This document shows positions 59,653-64,000 of a DNA stretch of 64,000 nt, one piece after another. The notes under the pieces are model-generated. The model did not search any database. It was not told where the DNA came from and saw nothing but the letters and a program-made list of their open reading frames with translations. Position numbers and translations under genes: made by a program. Each line of letters opens with the position of its first letter. The stretch's first letter is position 1. This stretch comes from Luzula sylvatica (taxonomy: Eukaryota; Streptophyta; Magnoliopsida; Poales; Juncaceae). The DNA lies in contig OX326959.1 of assembly GCA_946800325.1 (NCBI GenBank), positions 10,980,862-11,044,861 of the forward strand, written 5' to 3'.

Positions 59653-60240
59653 GTGCCTTGAGTTGGCGGACGTTTGGTGTTTGGCGAGGTATGACTGCTC
59701 GCCAGGCGTTGTATGGTTCGTCGCCTCTTTTTAATTATGCACTTTTTCACTTAATTACTTCGCAGTACACTAACCAACAAAAATCAAGAAAGGCACATAA
59801 TGGTTCCCCGCTGATGGGGAATATCCTCGACCCCGGGCCCGCGCAGCGGATATGTAGGCCCGGTTCGATTCCCCGATTCCCGAGATCACGCCACGACTTC
59901 GAGGGTACGATGCGAATAGAAGGACAGATTCATACCAGTGCCAAATTGATGGCACACGAAGGGTTGATCGCCGCCTTCTATTTCCTTCGGTGTCATGTTG
60001 GTGACTAGCCCGTACGTCCCATACCGCACGTCTCCCCCCGTTTCGACACGCCTCGGGTTGTCTTCGTGCGTTCCATGCCCGCATGATTCCACAGCCCGTT
60101 ACTCGATTACTTCTCCGGTTTGATCACAACGAAGAGCCACATGTGTCGCTCCTCTACCCGTATCCACCGTGAGTCGTAGCACCTCGGTCGCGGATGCACC
60201 TGCCTAGACGATGCACCGGCGAACTTGCATGATTGCGTTT
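59653..60240. other. GC-rich block, possible Ty3 integrase-end remnant
   Basis: Just inside the left edge a frame reads TFGVWRGMTARQALYGSSPL, which resembles the 'ALYG' region near the integrase C-terminal domain of Ty3-type retroelements. The rest is GC-rich, has no long frame, and may be decayed retroelement or LTR sequence. Confidence 0.25.
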
Positions 60241-60889
60241 CGATTCTCTAGACGGAGAAAATTATTTTCTCCTTCTCTCTCAATCTCTTCGCACTCTTTC
60301 ATCAAGTGATTAGAGTCTCTTAATTTCTGGATTAATTCTAAATTAACTCCATTAATTTTCTGGTTGAACTAATCTAATTATTCAACTGGTTCGACTGATG
60401 AGAGAGAGAGAAACATCCTATATATACTCCATAGGATAAGGATGGGCCAAAATGTATGTATATCTTCTATACACCTTTTCAAACAGAAAACTGCATACAC
60501 CCTTTCAGTAATCTGTCAAAACGAAAATATTAAATCGTTCCAACCGACTTTGAACATTTACGAAAGTTGTAGATAATCTAATTATCTTTCCAACCCAATT
60601 TGGCCCATCCAAGTTGGAGTTCGGACCCGAAAGTTACGGCCGTTTTACTGACTGTATGTCAAACTGTCACACCCTTTCGGTATTTCATTAGAACGATACT
60701 GATACTTCGCTCAAATGAAATATATTACAACATGAAAGTTCTAGATAATCTCATTATCTAACTAACCCAATTTGAACCATTCAAATCGGAGTTTCCTACT
60801 GAAAGTTATACCAGTTTTACTAATCTGTTTCGTATGCCCACGAACGCGTACGTTCGTTTGTCCTACGTACCATTTTAGCGATGATCCAA

Positions 60890-61015
60890 AACTGTATTTC
60901 TTTCACCCGCCTGGCGCTGAATGATACCCCGCAAAAGACATTTTGAGAATTATGTTTAAAACTTGGTTATTTCGTGAATTATCTTCAGTAACATGGTTAT
61001 TGTTGGAAAATTTCC
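60890..61015. repeat. Second copy of the 'ggcgctgaatgat' end module
   Basis: 'ctggcgctgaatgatacccc', 'gcaaaagacattttgag' and the end 'ggaaaatttcc' match, in reverse complement, the left part of the cluster at about 20545-20740. It probably marks the end of a transposon family with a GGAAATTTT(T/C)CAAC-like terminus. Confidence 0.55.
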
Positions 61016-61019
61016 AATT

Positions 61020-61226
61020 TAAGTACTTTCATCGATACGGGCCGTCAGAAATAGTGGGCCGTCGGAAATGCTGTGAACAACAACGGGCCGTCGGAGAAAG
61101 TGTACATCACCGACGAGGCTTTCATCGACGGTAGATTAGCGACGGTTGGCCGTCGGTAAAGGTATCCGCGACGGGTTTTCCAACTTTCAGCGACGGTTTT
61201 CGCCGTCGCCGATATTCAGTTCTGTT
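61020..61226. mobile_element. CACTA-like right terminus with CCGTCGG subterminal repeats
   Basis: Five or six 'gggccgtcgg'/'agcgacgg' motifs lead to 'ttcagttctgttgtagcg'; reversed, the end reads CGCTACAACAGAAC, one base off CACTACAACAG. It pairs with the left end at 59483 as the two ends of one ~1.74-kb element, or belongs to a neighbour of it. Confidence 0.55.
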
Positions 61227-61770
61227 GTAGCGAGTGATAACTTCGCGAACATGGAACTCACGAAACGACAACGGTCGTAAGAATCCATGATTGTACATCT
61301 CAGCAGATGCAAAACAACATTTAACATTTGTAATTAATAGGAGTAATTGAGATAAATTTAAGAGATAATTTATCCCTGGTGGTGGCAAGTTATGTGTTGG
61401 TTTCTTCCGCTTTCTGTTATATTCCATGTCGTCTAGGCCTGAATAAGAAAGAATGCATTTGGTTGGAAATGTTGGACTTTGTTTTCTCTTCAATGTTTTT
61501 TATCGTTGAAGTTTGAACACTACGTAATATTCTTCATCTGTCAAAGCATGCTCTATGTGAGAGCGAGGAAGAAATGAGAGAAGTTTTAAAAATGGTAAAT
61601 GAAAAAGAAAGGAAAGAGAGAGAGAGGATGGAACGAGGAAGAAAAAAAAGAGGGTATGGAGTGAGGAAGAAAGGAGAGAGAGCATGGAGTGTGAAAGAAG
61701 GAATGATCATTACTAACTGTACGGGATGACGATTTGTCATGTTTGTCGGTGAAAGTGTCAGTGTATGATT
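61227..61770. other. Intergenic DNA with a GA-rich patch
   Basis: A purine-rich block at about 61560-61700 ('gagagagagaggatgg', 'gaggaagaaaaaaaag') may be a leader on the minus strand. No gene was recognised. Confidence 0.4.
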
Positions 61771-61779
61771 TTAACACTG

Positions 61780-62165
61780 TAATGATGGTTTTGAAGCATG
61801 TGAATCATGACATGGTGGGCATGACCTACCATTTAACTTTGCGGTTTAACACATGTTACTATGATTTAACATTGTTTGTCAGTACATAAAGCTTTGCGAT
61901 TTAAGGTTTGAAACTATGATTAAGGGTTTTGGAGCATGTGAACCATGACATGGTGGACATGGTCTATCACTTAACTTTGCGATTTAACACATGTCACTAT
62001 GATTTAACATTATTTGTCAGCACATAAAGATTTGCGATTTAAGGTTTGAAACTATGATTAAGGGCTTTGGAGCATGTGAACCATGACATGGTGGACATGG
62101 TCTATCACTTAACTTTGCTATTTAACACATGTCACTATGATTTAACATTGTTTGTCAGCACATAA
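61780..62165. repeat. 140-bp tandem repeat, ~2.7 copies
   Basis: 'catgacatggtggacatggt' recurs at about 61809, 61948 and 62088, with 'aacacatgtcactatgattt' and 'ttaaggtttgaaactatgat' at constant offsets. Copies two and three are almost identical. Confidence 0.95.
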
Positions 62166-63480
62166 AAAGATGTGAGGGAAGGTTAGGTTAGGGGGCAATT
62201 GAAAAAGGTAGCCCAAACTTTATTTTTTTCGACTTATTAGCAAATTATTTGATCTATTTTATTTCTTAATTGGAAAATAAAAAATGCTATACTTACCGAA
62301 ACAAACCACAGAAATAACCCCGAATGTACTTTTATGGTAAGAATGATGGTGGGGCCATATTTAATTCATTCACAAAATTCACTCTTCGGGCACAATTCTG
62401 TAAATTAATTATGTGGATGTAGACTTTCTGAAAATATGGAGTGCTAGAATCTCATGTTATATTTCTAAATCTCATATCGGTAAATCTAAATATTATAATT
62501 TTAGTTAGACATTATTTTACTTTTAGCCCCTTATATTATCAATATCGTCGTATTATTTCAAGAAGGTTAGCACGTGTATGGATTTTTTTAAAAATCTTTT
62601 ATGTATAAGTTTATAACTGAGTAATTTCATGTTATTTTTGGTATGAGTGTATTTGTGACTGGTATTTCGTCCAGTACAACAGGTATCATTTAAATAAAAT
62701 ACTTCATTATTTTCAAATAAACATTTTTATAGGACATCCCATTTTCAGTATTTATTTTTACAAATGAAAATGTCCACGTTATTTCTAGTATTTTTCAGGT
62801 CTTTAGTTTACCATAAGATTGTCAGAATTGGAGCAACATGATATTTCAAATTAATTTTGGATCTGGAACTACAAAAATGGATCGTCATAGTATGTTTTAC
62901 TCTTAAAAAGATAAAAAATGCATATTTAATAATTTTGAATGTGCAATATTTTTAGAACACAAAATTTATATATGAGCCTTGATTCGGACTTTATTGTAAT
63001 TTCAAACAAATTATAAATTGCAAAAAGATAACGGTTCCGATTTGAATCTTTCAGTTATTAAATAAAAAAAATGTAAATTGAAAATACACGACAAATTTGT
63101 TTGCAAATTAAGTGTCCTATTTAAGCCGCCCGGAAAAATTATTAAAAAATCAATCATAGGTAATATCAAAATATGAATACTTGTAATTTTACTGGCACAA
63201 ATATTTACCTAACTACTAAAAATTGACATACTAAAATTTGCAAAACACGCATTACAAACTTATCTACCCCACACGCATCATAGAAAAAATAACTAATGGT
63301 GTACATGGCTCAGGTTGGACGAATTTTTATCAAAACTATAACTCACCCCAATTAGAACGAGTTTTCATTTTACCAACCTAACTTAACGCATGATATTTCT
63401 AAAAATTATTAAACTCATCTTGATCGAATTTGACGGTTTGGACGGGTTATCCGGATTTTTTCAGAAGAGTAGTAATGTGC
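62166..63480. other. AT-rich DNA, nothing recognised
   Basis: No gene or bounded element. A 'ggacgggttatccgg' patch near 63435 belongs to the decayed 'acccg' wording seen at 30.3 and 52 kb. Confidence 0.5.
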
Positions 63481-63481
63481 A

Positions 63482-63690
63482 CCCCCTAGAACTCTCCCCA
63501 AGAGACTTGATGACGTGAATATGATTTAACACCTTAAAAATAACACATAAATACATGATTTAACATCTTAATTTATGATTTGATTTATATTAATTTACGA
63601 TTGAACATTCAATTAATATGTTCATTCTTAAGATATTAAATCATATCCACGCCATCAAAGACTTTTTGGAAAAAGGTGGGGACATGTCCA
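63482..63690. mobile_element. Palindromic MITE, ~200 bp
   Basis: The left arm 'agagacttgatgacgtgaat' plus 'atgatttaacaccttaa' and the right arm, reversed, 'agtctttgatggcgtggat' plus 'atgatttaatatcttaa' pair over about 60 bp. The centre is AT-rich. Ends appear to be CCCC-rich ('cccctagaactctcccc' and 'tccccacctttttcc' reversed). The exact target site was not determined. Confidence 0.65.
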
Positions 63691-64000
63691 ACATTTTCCT
63701 TTTGATAAAGAAAAATTATACTTGTCTTCTTTAAAATCCCCCACAAAACTTGATGTGTTGGCAAAAAAATATTAAATACGTTTAATAATAACAAATTTTA
63801 CATCTTAGATTTATCATGTGGTAAACCTAAGTTATTTATTTTGTAATATTTTTATTAAATTTCACACGTTTCACATGTGATAAATGACGAATCTATCCAT
63901 CCAAATAACTTTTTTTTTCCATATTTGTAAAATTTAAATTTAGTTACAAAAGGATGGTGGTAATTAATTCCAATAAAAATGTTTAATTCATCGATGAAGT
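63691..64000. other. AT-rich edge of the window, nothing recognised
   Basis: No gene or repeat boundary is supported here. Confidence 0.5.

Noticed and set aside
59658..60008. A 116-codon plus-strand gene
   Set aside because: Only the first ~20 residues resemble an integrase end; the rest has no similarity I can recognise and overlaps equally open minus-strand frames.

Overview
This window is nuclear DNA of a flowering plant, most likely a eudicot. It is very AT-rich, its genes carry short canonical introns, and its protein families are plant ones. I cannot name the species. Only three ordinary genes are visible, all in the first 13 kb: a type II membrane methyltransferase-like protein (15-1764, minus, 3 exons), the co-chaperone ubiquitin ligase CHIP (7409-8849, minus, 8 exons) and an Alfin-like PHD-finger protein (11711-12984, plus, 5 exons, one intron with a GC donor). 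I rebuilt each by joining exons whose splice sites and reading phases agree. No operon-like or pathway relation between them is implied.

From about 14 kb onward the window is a thicket of repeats. The largest structure is a pair of ~6 kb arms in opposite orientation (about 14.06-20.27 kb and 30.83-39.50 kb) around a ~10.5 kb spacer. Each arm holds a C/G-rich minisatellite with long homopolymer runs, a CA/TG microsatellite, shorter tandem repeats, promoter- and exon-like pieces and a conserved 20-residue micro-ORF. The right arm is interrupted by a 2.8 kb Mutator-like element. Its 9-bp target duplication is visible, and the left arm shows the matching unfilled site. The spacer carries a cluster of palindromic MITEs, a truncated hAT-like element, a Helitron-type 3' end, exon-like fragments, and a ~25-unit minisatellite whose units each encode an 11-bp hairpin with some matched stem changes.

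From 42.6 to 51.4 kb there is a 154-bp tandem array broken by two insertions: a 3.5 kb Mutator-like element with ~0.7 kb terminal inverted repeats, and a poly(A)-tailed retroposed sequence with a 15-bp target duplication. Next comes a 3.2 kb fold-back element with near-identical ~0.76 kb arms. From 51.4 to 64 kb there are three Helitron-type 3' ends on the minus strand, simple and tandem repeats, CACTA-like subterminal sequence and a final palindromic MITE.

No intact transposase, reverse transcriptase or Rep/helicase gene was found, so every mobile element here looks non-autonomous or decayed. No tRNA, rRNA or CRISPR array was seen. Boundaries of repeats are by eye unless a target duplication fixes them.
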